Assembly: GCA_014647935.1 (NCBI GenBank)
Contig: BMQD01000010.1
Location: 1 to 64,000, forward strand
Source of the DNA: Planomonospora parontospora
GTDB taxonomy: Bacteria; Actinomycetota; Actinomycetes; Streptosporangiales; Streptosporangiaceae
DNA length: 64,000 bases
Direction of reading: 5' to 3'
The notes beneath the pieces were generated by a model. That model saw only the letters and a program-made list of their open reading frames with translations, searched no databases and was not told the DNA's origin. Made by a program: the position numbers and the translations under genes. This document shows positions 40,410 through 48,880 of this stretch, piece by piece; position 1 is the stretch's first letter; every line of letters begins with the position of its first letter.

Positions 40410-40531
40410 CGCATCACCGCCTTGTGCGCAGGGAAGGGCACCGGAGCGGAGGGCGTCTCCGGAGACGACGAGGGAGCCCGGCCGGTGCCGGGCGTGGTGC
40501 CCACCGGGTCCGCTCCGAGTCCGGACGACAT
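40406..40531 (-). CDS. Possible 41-aa peptide coupled to hutI
   Basis: Open frame MSSGLGADPVGTTPGTGRAP onward, Pro/Ser/Thr-rich, ending ATGA-overlapped with hutI. AGGAGA lies 8 nt before its ATG. No similarity is recognised. It may be a translated leader that couples ribosomes into hutI, or hutI may simply be preceded by a chance frame. Confidence 0.4.
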   Translation of the reverse strand: MSSGLGADPVGTTPGTGRAPSSSPETPSAPVPFPAHKAVMR

Positions 40532-41119
40532 TGGGGGGTCTCCTGCTCTCATCCGCTCATGTGTGTGCGGCGACAGTAGCGCCGGAGCCATGATCCGGCG
40601 GTTTCGGTTCAGTTACGTTATTTCACAGCTTGGCCCGCTGTACAGGCTAATGGGGAAGAACGCCGATTCGCCGTAACCGCCGCCGGTTCGCCGGCCCCGC
40701 GCCCGCAGCCCACAGCGAGCATGTTTCCGCAGCTCAGATCACTTGTTCCCCACCTGTAACATCGGGCGACAAACAGACCTGTGCCCTAACATCTCGTTAG
40801 GTTTGCCCCATGGTAGCAACCTAAACCTTGACCGGCCAGTGCCCGATTTACGGGGATATATACGGTTTTTAGGAAGTGTCAGTTCTTCCCAATCGGGACC
40901 TGCAGCGCAAGCATCGGCATTGCCCTCAAAGCCGATGTCCTTCTAATCTCACACAGCGACCGGCCGCGTCACCGGCACTCCGGCACCACTCCGAAGCCTT
41001 CTCCCGGCCCCGCTCCACGAGTTCTGCGGCTCCTTCCCGGCCCCGCTTCACGAATGGGGCGCATCACGACAAGCGCTGTAGCCTTGCCTGCGAGCGCCTC
41101 GTATGCATTGGGAGTGATC
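40532..41119. other. AT-richer divergent intergenic region
   Basis: 588 bp between hutI and the stressosome operon; 40600-40970 is clearly less GC-rich than its surroundings. It holds a 7-bp inverted repeat (TTAGGTT 40797-40803, AACCTAA 40818-40824) and a 5-bp one (GGAAG 40872-40876, CTTCC 40885-40889). No open frame looks coding. It is the likely promoter/regulatory region for both directions. Confidence 0.6.
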
Positions 41120-41971
41120 TTGACCGTCCACGCGGACGCCGGTCGGCGTCGCATCGAAGAGCTTCTCCGGGACCACGAGGAGCGCATCCTCAAGCGCTGG
41201 CTGGAGAGCGCCTCCGGTGGACCGGCGGACCGGAGCGACCTCGCGGGCCGGCTCCGCGACGTCTACCACGCCCTGCGCGACTCCCTGGAGTCCGGCGACA
41301 CCAGCGACCTTCGAGGCCTGCTCGCGGACCTGTCCCGGTCCCGCGCCCGCGAGGGGCACAGCCCGACGGCGACCGCCGTCGCGGTCTTCGGGGTGAAGGA
41401 GGCGGTCTACGAGATCGTCGAGGCCGACGGCGGCGCGGAGGCCCTGCGGGGCTTCATCTGGTTCACCAAGATCGTCGACGACCTCGGGCTCTTCACCTTC
41501 GAGACCTACGCGGCGGCCAGGGAGAAGATCATCATCGATCAGGCCGAGCAGCTCCTGGAGCTGTCGACCCCGGTGGTGAAACTCTGGGAGGGCATCGTCG
41601 CGGTGCCGCTGGTCGGCACCCTCGACTCGGCCAGGACCCAGGTGGTCATGGAGAAGCTGCTGCAGACCCTGGTGGACACCGGCTCCGAGCACGCGGTGAT
41701 CGACATCACCGGCGTGCCCGCGGTCGACACCCAGGTCGCCCAGCACCTGCTCAAGACCGTGGTGGCGGCCCGGCTGATGGGCGCCGAGTGCGTGATCTCC
41801 GGCATCCGCCCGCAGATCGCCCACACCATCGTGACCCTCGGCATCGAGTTCGGCGACATCGTGACCAAGGCCTCCCTGGCCGACGCCCTGGCCCACGCGC
41901 TGCGCCGGAGCGGGGTCGAGATCGACTCGGGCCGCAGGACCCGCATCGCCGTACGGGCCGAGGAGGTCTGA
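41120..41971 (+). CDS. rsbR: RsbR-type stressosome sensor with STAS domain
   Basis: Co-antagonist/sensor scaffold of the stressosome, 283 aa. The N-terminal half (about residues 1-150) is helical and globin-like, as in RsbR paralogues (RRRIEELLRDHEERILKRWL). The C-terminal STAS domain includes AVIDITGVPAVDTQVAQHLL, where the Thr matches the RsbT-phosphorylated site of B. subtilis RsbR, and CVISGIRPQIAHTIVTLGIE. I use TTG 41120 because GGGAG lies 5 nt upstream; GTG 41114 and ATG 41054 are in frame. It starts the six-gene coupled operon and overlaps rsbS by 1 nt (TGATG). Confidence 0.92.
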   Translation: MTVHADAGRRRIEELLRDHEERILKRWLESASGGPADRSDLAGRLRDVYHALRDSLESGDTSDLRGLLADLSRSRAREGHSPTATAVAVFGVKEAVYEIVEADGGAEALRGFIWFTKIVDDLGLFTFETYAAAREKIIIDQAEQLLELSTPVVKLWEGIVAVPLVGTLDSARTQVVMEKLLQTLVDTGSEHAVIDITGVPAVDTQVAQHLLKTVVAARLMGAECVISGIRPQIAHTIVTLGIEFGDIVTKASLADALAHALRRSGVEIDSGRRTRIAVRAEEV

Positions 41972-42360
41972 TGGACCGCGTGCCCGTTCTCAAGCTCGGG
42001 GACATCCTCATCGTCTCCATCCAGATCGACCTGCAGGACCAGAGCGTCCTGGCGCTCCAGGAGGACCTGGCGGACCGGGTGGTCGCGACGGGCGCACGCG
42101 GAGTGATCATCGACATCACCGCCGTGGAGATCGTCGACTCGTTCATCGGCCGCATGCTCGCCACCATCGCCTCGATCTCCCGCATGCTCGACGCCGAGAC
42201 CATCGTGGTGGGCATGCGCCCGGCCGTCGCGATCACCCTGGTGGAGCTCGGGCTCTCCCTCGGGGGCGTGCGCACCGCGCTCAACCTCGAGAAGGGCGTC
42301 GCCCTGCTCGACCAGCGCGACCGCCGCGGCGGCCCGCGGACGACTGCGGCGACGCGGTGA
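41971..42360 (+). CDS. rsbS: RsbS-type stressosome STAS protein
   Basis: Single-STAS antagonist of 129 aa that forms the stressosome core with RsbR and sequesters RsbT. It contains VVATGARGVIIDITAVEIVD followed by SFIGRMLATI; the Ser of VDSF corresponds to the phosphorylated Ser59 of B. subtilis RsbS. VVGMRPAVAITLVELGLSL is the second conserved STAS loop. Its start lies in TGATG with rsbR; its end overlaps rsbT by 4 nt (GTGA). The last 15 residues are a basic extension. Confidence 0.95.
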   Translation: MDRVPVLKLGDILIVSIQIDLQDQSVLALQEDLADRVVATGARGVIIDITAVEIVDSFIGRMLATIASISRMLDAETIVVGMRPAVAITLVELGLSLGGVRTALNLEKGVALLDQRDRRGGPRTTAATR

Positions 42361-42758
42361 CGTCTCCCGCGGAACTGCCCATCACCGGCAACGGCGACGT
42401 CGTACTGGTGCGCCAGCAGGTCCGCGCCACCGCCGTCGAGGTCGGGCTGTCCCTCGTGGACCAGACCAAGGTGGTGACCGCGGCCAGCGAGCTGGCCCGC
42501 AACGCCCTGGTCTACGCGGGGGGCGGCCGGGCCCGGATCGAGATCGTGCACAACGGCGCGCGCTCGGGCCTGCGGCTCACCTTCAGCGACGACGGGCCCG
42601 GCATCCCCGACATCGAGCAGGCGCTCACCGACGGCTGGACCACCGGCGGCGGTCTGGGACTCGGCCTGAGCGGCTCCCGCCGCCTCGTCGACGAGTTCGA
42701 CCTGAGATCGGCTCCCGGCGAGGGGACGCTGGTGACGGTGACGAAATGGGCCAGGTGA
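42357..42758 (+). CDS. rsbT: RsbT-type serine/threonine switch kinase
   Basis: GHKL-fold protein kinase of 133 aa that phosphorylates RsbS/RsbR and, when released, activates a PP2C phosphatase. The N-box is SELARNALVYAGGGRARI, the G1 box SDDGPGIPDIEQALTDG and the G2 box GGGLGLGLSGSRRLVDEF, all intact. The GTG start overlaps rsbS; the end overlaps the next gene by 13 nt. The natural downstream partner in this operon is one of the two PP2C proteins. Confidence 0.95.
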   Translation: MTSPAELPITGNGDVVLVRQQVRATAVEVGLSLVDQTKVVTAASELARNALVYAGGGRARIEIVHNGARSGLRLTFSDDGPGIPDIEQALTDGWTTGGGLGLGLSGSRRLVDEFDLRSAPGEGTLVTVTKWAR

Positions 42759-43768
42759 TCCGTTCCCACAACGACGTCTGGATCAGGACCGAGGAGGAGA
42801 GCGCCGTCGGCTCGCTCCGCCGTACCGCCGTCGCGCTGGCCGAGGCGTGCGGGTTCGACGAGCAGGACACCGGCCGGGTCGCCGTCGCGGTGAGCGAGGC
42901 CGCCTCGAACCTGGTCAAGCACGCGGTCGAGGGCGTCATGCTGATCCGGCCGCACCCGGAGCTGGCCTCCGCGGTCGAGGTGGTCGCCATGGACCGGGGA
43001 CCGGGCATGCACGACTTCTCCCGTGCCCTGCGGGACGGATACTCCACCAAGGGCACGCTCGGCATCGGGCTGGGCGGCATCGCGCGCATGGCCAGCGGGT
43101 ACGACGTGCACTCCGTGCCCGGCCGCGGCACGGTGGTGGGCATGTGCTTCACCGCCCGGAGCGCGGTCCTCCCCCCGTCGCGGGTCAGCGGGGTGACCCG
43201 CCCGATCGGGGAGGAGGTCGTCTGCGGCGACGCCTTCGCGGTCGTCGAGAGCGGCACGTCGACCACCGTGATGGTGTGCGACGGGCTGGGGCACGGCGAG
43301 GCCGCGGCCCTGGCCTCGCGCGAGGCGGTGCGGGTCTTCCTGGAGCACGCCGACCGGCATCCCGGCTTCGAGCCGGTCTCCGCCCTGGAGCGGATCCACC
43401 GCGGCATCGCCCGCACGCGCGGGGGCGCCGTCGCCGTGGCCCGGATCGGCGCGGCCGGCGGCCCGGTGAGCTTCGCCGGTCTGGGCAACGTCTCGGCGTG
43501 GATCGCCCATCCGGAGGGCCGCCAGGGGATGATCTCGGTGCCGGGCATCGCCGGCCACCAGGGCCGCACCCTCCGGCAGTACGAGTACACCCTGCCGGAG
43601 AACGCCATGGTCGTGCTCCACTCCGACGGGCTCTCCGACCGCTGGGACGTCGCCGCCGATCCGGGGCTGGTGGCGCGCACGCCCTCCGTCGCCGCCGTCA
43701 CCCTGCTGCGCGACGCCGGGACCCGCCGGGACGACGCCTGCGTGGTGACGGTGAGACCGGCCGCATGA
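42746..43768 (+). CDS. GHKL ATPase-PP2C fusion phosphatase (RsbX-like)
   Basis: 340 aa with two domains. Residues 1-135 are an RsbT/RsbW-type GHKL domain with an intact N-box (SEAASNLVKHA), G1 (MDRGPGMHD) and G2 (TLGIGLGGIARMASG). Residues about 150-340 are a SpoIIE/RsbX-like PP2C domain with metal-binding motifs CGDAF, VCDGLGHGEAAA, HSDGLSDRWD and RRDDACVV. It may carry both kinase and phosphatase activities, and could reset RsbS/RsbR phosphorylation as RsbX does. It is coupled to rsbT (13-nt overlap) and to the next gene (ATGA). Confidence 0.9.
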   Translation: MGQVIRSHNDVWIRTEEESAVGSLRRTAVALAEACGFDEQDTGRVAVAVSEAASNLVKHAVEGVMLIRPHPELASAVEVVAMDRGPGMHDFSRALRDGYSTKGTLGIGLGGIARMASGYDVHSVPGRGTVVGMCFTARSAVLPPSRVSGVTRPIGEEVVCGDAFAVVESGTSTTVMVCDGLGHGEAAALASREAVRVFLEHADRHPGFEPVSALERIHRGIARTRGGAVAVARIGAAGGPVSFAGLGNVSAWIAHPEGRQGMISVPGIAGHQGRTLRQYEYTLPENAMVVLHSDGLSDRWDVAADPGLVARTPSVAAVTLLRDAGTRRDDACVVTVRPAA

Positions 43769-45453
43769 CCGGTGAGGAGCTGATCAGGATCCGCGTCCTG
43801 GACGATCAGGACGTGTTCGCGATGCGCCGGCTGGGCCGCGAGGTCGCCGAGACGGCCGGGATGACGGCACAGGACCAGATCCGGGTCGCCACGGCGCTGA
43901 GCGAGCTGGGGCGGGAGATCGCCATCGAGGGGCTCGACGACGTCGCCGTCGTCTTCCTGCTCGACCAGGACGAGCTCGTCGTCTCCCTCACCTTCACCGC
44001 GGACGGCGGCTTCCGCCCGACCACCGGCGTGACGCTGGCGGGCCGCCTCATGGACTCGATCGAGGCCGATCCCGCCGGCGGGCGGGTGAGCATGCGCAAG
44101 CGGCTCCCGCCCGGCCGGGTCCGGCTCTCCGCCGCGGAGATCCGCGCCAGGCTCGACCGGCTGACGCCGGCGACCGCCCTGGACGAACTCCGCCAGCAGA
44201 ACCGCGAGCTCGCCGAGACCCTGGAGGAGGTGCGGCAGCTCAACACCGAGCTGGAGGAGACCAACCAGGGCGTCCTCGCCCTGTACAACCAGCTCTCGGC
44301 GGAGCTAGAGGAGACCAACCGCGGCGTCGTGGCGCTCTACGCGGAGCTGGACGAGAAGTCCCGGCAGCTGCGGGAGGCGAGCGACGCCAGGAAGCGGTTC
44401 TGGGCCACCGTCAGCCACGAGCTGCGCACCCCGCTCAACTCGATCATCGGCCTGGTCCGCCTGCTGGTGGGGCCCGGCGGGGACCCGCTCGGCGCCGAGC
44501 AGCTCCACCAGGTCCAGCTCATCGGCTCCTCCGCCGAGACGCTCCTGGCGCTGGTCAGCGAGCTGCTCGACATGGCCAAGGCCGAGTCGGGACGGCTGGA
44601 CCCCCAGCCCGCCGCAGTGGACCTGGTCGAGCTGGCCGAGCGGCTGCGCATGACGCTGCACCCGACCGGCGAGGCCGGCGGGGTCGCGCTCTCGGTCCGG
44701 GTGACCGGAGGGCCGCCCGAGATCCTGGCCGACGAGGTCATGCTCACCAGGGTCCTGCGCAACCTGCTCGCCAACGGCCTGAAGTTCACCGAGGAGGGAG
44801 AGGTCCGGCTCGACGTGACGTACGACGAGACGACCCGCGAGGTGGTGTTCACGGTGACCGACACCGGCATCGGCATCCCCGCCGAGCACCTCGACCGCGT
44901 CTTCGAGGAGTTCTACCAGGTTCCGGGCCCGATCCAGGTGCGGGCCCGGGGCACCGGGCTCGGCCTGCCGTACGCCCGGCGCCTGACCGAGGCGATGGGC
45001 GGCACGCTCCGGCTCAGCAGCGCGCCGGGGCGGGGCACCACCGTCGTGGTACGGCTCCCGCACGGCCACGACGCCGTACCGGTGGTCGGCCGCGTCCTCG
45101 TCGCCGACGACGACGCGGAGTTCCGCGAGGACGTACGGCGGATGCTCACCGGTTTCGCCGCCCGCATCGACGAGGCCTCCGACGGGCTGGCCGCGCTGGA
45201 GGCGATGGCGGCCGCCCCTCCGGACCTCGCGCTGGTGGACCTGCTGATGCCCCGGATGGACGGGGCGGCCCTGATGCAGCGGATGGCCGACGACGAGCGG
45301 CTGCGCGACGTCCCCGTGGTCATGGTCACCGCCGCGACCTCCCAGCACCACCCGCCGAACGTCCGCGCGGTCCTCCCCAAGCACGGGCTGCGCCGGGACG
45401 TCCTGCTGGAGACCGTACGGCACGCACTGGAACACGAGGACGACCGGGGATGA
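43765..45453 (+). CDS. Hybrid histidine kinase with degenerate RsbT-like N-domain
   Basis: 562 aa. Residues 1-115 resemble the RsbT fold (AQDQIRVATALSELGREIAI) but the N-box Asn is Glu and no G1 DxGPG is present, so ATP binding there is unlikely. A coiled coil (about 130-205) contains two copies of LEETNxGVxALY. HisKA follows with FWATVSHELRTPLNSI (His about 217), then a HATPase domain (LANGLKF, VTDTGIGIPAEHLD, GTGLGLPYARRL). A C-terminal receiver (about 442-562) has its phospho-Asp in LVDLLMPRMDG and Lys in LPKHG. It is cytoplasmic, with no membrane segment. Overlaps both neighbours by ATGA. Confidence 0.92.
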   Translation: MTGEELIRIRVLDDQDVFAMRRLGREVAETAGMTAQDQIRVATALSELGREIAIEGLDDVAVVFLLDQDELVVSLTFTADGGFRPTTGVTLAGRLMDSIEADPAGGRVSMRKRLPPGRVRLSAAEIRARLDRLTPATALDELRQQNRELAETLEEVRQLNTELEETNQGVLALYNQLSAELEETNRGVVALYAELDEKSRQLREASDARKRFWATVSHELRTPLNSIIGLVRLLVGPGGDPLGAEQLHQVQLIGSSAETLLALVSELLDMAKAESGRLDPQPAAVDLVELAERLRMTLHPTGEAGGVALSVRVTGGPPEILADEVMLTRVLRNLLANGLKFTEEGEVRLDVTYDETTREVVFTVTDTGIGIPAEHLDRVFEEFYQVPGPIQVRARGTGLGLPYARRLTEAMGGTLRLSSAPGRGTTVVVRLPHGHDAVPVVGRVLVADDDAEFREDVRRMLTGFAARIDEASDGLAALEAMAAAPPDLALVDLLMPRMDGAALMQRMADDERLRDVPVVMVTAATSQHHPPNVRAVLPKHGLRRDVLLETVRHALEHEDDRG

Positions 45454-47078
45454 CCGACGAGCGGGCGGGCCGGACGGCCGGCACGGAGCAGGCGACGGTG
45501 CTCGTCGTGGACGACACGCCGACCAAGCTCTACATCCTGTCCAGCTGGCTGCGGCGGGCCGGGCACCGGGTCGTGGAGGCGGCGGGCGGCCTGGAGGCGC
45601 TGGCCAGGGTCAGGGAGGTCCACCCCGACCTCGTGGTCCTCGACGTCCGCCTGCCCGACCTCAGCGGCTACGAGGTCTGCGAACAGATCAAGGCCGATCC
45701 CGCCACCTCGGCGATCCCGGTCGTCCAGATCTCGGGGGCGGCGATCACCGCCGCCGACCGGGCCCGGGGACTGGAACGCGGCGCGGACGCCTATCTGGCG
45801 GAACCCGTCGAACCGGACGAGTTCGCGGCGACGATCGAGGCCACGCTGCGCTACTACCGCGCGCGGCAGCGTGCCGAGCGCATGGCCCGGCGGCTCGCCG
45901 CCCTGACCGAGGTCACCCTGGCGATGAACGCCGCCGGAACGTTCGACGAGCTCGTCGCCTCCGCCGTCGAGGGCACCTGCCGGATCCTGGGCAGGCACGC
46001 GGGCGTGCTGGTCCTCCCGCCCGACGGCCGGGTCCGCAGGTTCACCGCCATGCCCCCGGACGGCACCGCCGTGCCGAGGGCCGCCGCCCCCGGCGTCCTG
46101 ACCGAACTGAGCGCCCGCGCCACGGGGAACGCCGTGGGAACGGAGATCCTCACCTTCTCCCCCGCGTTCTGGGCGGAGCTGATGCCCGACACGCTCGTCG
46201 AGAACGAGATCCTGTCCGTGCTCTCCCGGACCAAACCCGGCCGTCCCCCGGTCGCCCTGGGAGTGGAGGCGGTCCCCCCGCTCGACCAGGACGAGTGCAA
46301 CATCCTGCGCCAGCTCGGGCAGGCGCTCGCCCTGACGGTCGACAACCTGCGCGCGTACGCCGAGGAGCACGCGATCGCGCTCACCCTGCAGCGCAGCCTC
46401 CTGCCGGCCCGGATCCCCGAGGTCGCCGGGCTGGACATCAGCTGGCGCTACCAGCCCGCGGTGGACAACGTCGAGGTCGGCGGGGACTTCTACGAGGTCG
46501 TCCAGCTCGGTGAGCGGGTCCTCGTCGGCATCGGCGACGTCCAGGGGCACTCACTGCTCGCCGCCACCGTGATGGCCGAGCTCCGCCACGCGCTGCGCGC
46601 CTCGCTCCTCGGGCCTGCGGTGGACCTGGGCGCCTCCATGGCGCTGCTCAACGACGTGCTGCGGCGCTACCACCCCGGGATGACCGCCACCGTGTGCCTG
46701 GTCCTCATCGACCCGGCGACCGGGGAGGCACAGATCGCCAACGCGGGGCACATCCCGCCGCTCCTCACCGACGGCCGCGGCGGGGCCCGTTACCACGGCC
46801 TGGGCAACCTGCTGCTGGGCGTGGCCGAGGAGACCTACCGCGTCGACCGGCTCTCGGTCCCTTCGGGAGGCTCGGTGCTGCTGTTCACCGACGGCCTCAT
46901 CGAGGACCGCGACACGCTGCTCGACGAGAGCCTGGAGACCGCCCGGCAGGTGGCGGAGGCGGTCACGGAGGACCTGGAGCCGTTCTGCGACCGCCTGATC
47001 ACCCGTTTCGGGGCCCGCGAGGACGACGTGGCGCTCGTGATCTTCCGCCGCACGGCGGACGGACCGGACGGCTCCTGA
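45450..47078 (+). CDS. REC-GAF-PP2C (SpoIIE/RsbU-like) phosphatase
   Basis: 542 aa. A receiver domain (about 15-130) has VLVVDDTPTKLYILSSWL and phospho-Asp in VLDVRLPDLSGYE; the usual switch Lys is Glu (YLAEPVEPDEF, about residue 117). A GAF-like domain (about 150-300) follows. The PP2C domain (about 325-540) has EVGGDFYEVVQLGE, GIGDVQGHSLLA, NAGHIPPLL, LFTDGLIEDRD and REDDVALVIF, all metal ligands intact. It is the likely output phosphatase, dephosphorylating an RsbV-type antagonist encoded elsewhere. Last gene of the operon, followed by a strong terminator. Confidence 0.93.
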   Translation: MTDERAGRTAGTEQATVLVVDDTPTKLYILSSWLRRAGHRVVEAAGGLEALARVREVHPDLVVLDVRLPDLSGYEVCEQIKADPATSAIPVVQISGAAITAADRARGLERGADAYLAEPVEPDEFAATIEATLRYYRARQRAERMARRLAALTEVTLAMNAAGTFDELVASAVEGTCRILGRHAGVLVLPPDGRVRRFTAMPPDGTAVPRAAAPGVLTELSARATGNAVGTEILTFSPAFWAELMPDTLVENEILSVLSRTKPGRPPVALGVEAVPPLDQDECNILRQLGQALALTVDNLRAYAEEHAIALTLQRSLLPARIPEVAGLDISWRYQPAVDNVEVGGDFYEVVQLGERVLVGIGDVQGHSLLAATVMAELRHALRASLLGPAVDLGASMALLNDVLRRYHPGMTATVCLVLIDPATGEAQIANAGHIPPLLTDGRGGARYHGLGNLLLGVAEETYRVDRLSVPSGGSVLLFTDGLIEDRDTLLDESLETARQVAEAVTEDLEPFCDRLITRFGAREDDVALVIFRRTADGPDGS

Positions 47079-47097
47079 ACGCCCTCGGAACGCACGG

Positions 47098-47137
47098 GAG
47101 CCGGGCCGGGGACGTCCGCACGTCCCCGGCCCGGCTC
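47098..47137. terminator. Bidirectional terminator after the stressosome operon
   Basis: Perfect 18-bp arms (47098-47115, 47120-47137) around a 4-nt loop, between the convergent phosphatase and hflX genes. Confidence 0.85.
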
Positions 47138-47180
47138 ACGGATCGCTCCTGCGGGCCGCCGCCGCGCCGCTCCGGCCGCC

Positions 47181-48650
47181 TCAGACGGTCTCGACCGGCC
47201 TGGCGGTCCGCTCCAGTTCGGCGAACAGACCGGGCAGGACCCTGGCGTGCAGGATCGTGCCCTCCTCGGTGTGCTCGACGTCGAGGACCTCGCCCTCCTG
47301 GTGCACCCGGGAGACCAGGTCTCCGCGCTGGTACGGCACGAGCATCCGGACCTCCCGGTCGAAACGCGGCAGTTCGCGCTCGATCACGGCCCTCAGCTCG
47401 TCGATCCCGGCGCCGGTGCGGGCCGAGACGACGACGGTGTGCTTCTCCCGCGCGGTCAGCTGGGCCAGCACCACCGGGTCGGCGGCGTCGGCCTTGTTGA
47501 CGACCACGATCTCGGGGATGTCCCCCGCGCCCTCGATCTCGGAGAAGACCTCCCGCACTGCGGCGAGCTGCGACTCCGGGTCGGGGTGCGAGCCGTCGAC
47601 CACGTGCAGGATCAGGTCGGCGTCGCCGACCTCCTCCAGCGTGGAGCGGAAGGCCTCGACCAGCTGGTGCGGCAGGTGCCGGACGAACCCGACGGTGTCG
47701 GCCAGCGTGAACAGCCGCCCCTCGGGGGTGTAGGCCCTGCGGACGGTCGGGTCGAGGGTGGCGAAGAGCGCGTTCTCCACCAGCACGCCCGCGCCGGTCA
47801 GCCGGTTCAGCAGCGAGGACTTGCCGGCGTTGGTGTAGCCGGCGATGGCCACGGCCGGGACCTCGCGCTGCACCCGCCGCGCGCGCTTGGTCTCGCGCGC
47901 GGTGGTCATCTCGCCGATCTGCCGGCGGAGCTTGGCCATCCGCTCGCGGATGCGGCGGCGGTCCAGCTCGATCTTGGTCTCACCTGGACCGCGTCCGCCG
48001 ATGCCGACGCCGCCCGCGGCCCGGCCGCCGACCTGGCGGGACAGGTTTCCGCCCCAGCCGCGCAGGCGCGGCAGGAGGTAGTTGAGCTGGGCGAGCTCGA
48101 CCTGGGCCTTGCCCTCCCGGCTCTTGGCGTGCTGGGCGAAGATGTCGAGGATCAGCATGGTCCGGTCGATGACCTTGACCTTGACGACCTCCTCCAGCTG
48201 CCGCAGCTGGCCGGGGCTCAGCTCACCGTCGCAGACCACGGTGTCGGCGCCGGTCGCCGCCACGATGTCCGCCAGCTCCTGCGCCTTGCCGGAGCCGATG
48301 TAGGTCGCCGTGTCGGGCTTCTGGCGGCGCTGGATCAGTCCTTCCAGCACCTCCGAGCCCGCCGTCTCCGCGAGGAGCTTGAGCTCCAGGAGGGAGTTCT
48401 CGGCGTCGGTCACCGTGCCCGAGGTCCAGACACCGACCAGGACGACCCTCTCGAGCCGCAGCTGACGGTATTCGACCTCGGTGACGTCCTCGAGCTCGGT
48501 GGAGAGCCCTGCCACCCGGCGCAGCGCCTGGCGCTCGGCCAGGTCCATCTCACCGGTCTCGGGCAGATCGTCGAACTGGTCAAAGTCCAGCGACTCACGA
48601 GTGTCTATGTCGTTGCTCCTGTTCGGATGCTCGGTTTCCGTGTGCGTCAT
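47181..48650 (-). CDS. hflX: Ribosome-associated GTPase HflX
   Basis: GTPase that splits stalled or hibernating ribosomes; 489 aa. The N-terminal HflX domain includes TYIGSGKAQELADIVAATGA and NYLLPRLRGWGGNLSRQVGG, then GGRGPGETKIELDRRRIRER. The G domain has G1 GYTNAGKSSLL, G3 DTVGFVRHLPHQLVEAFRST and G4 VVNKADA. The start at 48650 (MTHTETEHP) is used; GTG 48674 is in frame and cannot be excluded. An acidic N-terminal extension of about 50 residues is usual for actinobacteria. Confidence 0.96.
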   Translation of the reverse strand: MTHTETEHPNRSNDIDTRESLDFDQFDDLPETGEMDLAERQALRRVAGLSTELEDVTEVEYRQLRLERVVLVGVWTSGTVTDAENSLLELKLLAETAGSEVLEGLIQRRQKPDTATYIGSGKAQELADIVAATGADTVVCDGELSPGQLRQLEEVVKVKVIDRTMLILDIFAQHAKSREGKAQVELAQLNYLLPRLRGWGGNLSRQVGGRAAGGVGIGGRGPGETKIELDRRRIRERMAKLRRQIGEMTTARETKRARRVQREVPAVAIAGYTNAGKSSLLNRLTGAGVLVENALFATLDPTVRRAYTPEGRLFTLADTVGFVRHLPHQLVEAFRSTLEEVGDADLILHVVDGSHPDPESQLAAVREVFSEIEGAGDIPEIVVVNKADAADPVVLAQLTAREKHTVVVSARTGAGIDELRAVIERELPRFDREVRMLVPYQRGDLVSRVHQEGEVLDVEHTEEGTILHARVLPGLFAELERTARPVETV

Positions 48651-48880
48651 CCTGTGACGCCCATGGCGTGACACCTATGACAACGCCCGGACTCCTCGGA
48701 TGTCTTCCCGCCGATGGTGCCATGTCGACGTCCGGACCTCACCTGGTTATCCCCTGCGGCCCGCCCGCCCGGATGGGCGGGACCCGGACCCGGCGGGCGA
48801 GCCCGGGGCCGGCCGCGGGGCTCAGACCGGCGGGCGGGCCCCGGGATCGGCGGACGGGGCCCGGAGCCGGCGGGCGGGGC

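Noticed and set aside
40743-40946. 67-codon frame in the AT-richer intergenic region
   Set aside because: No ribosome site, no signal or motif; codon third positions are not GC-rich as in real genes here.
41120-47078. Local sigma factor target for the stressosome operon
   Set aside because: No sigma, RsbV or RsbW gene follows; the ECF genes at 19681 and 60093 have their own membrane partners and are too distant to assign.
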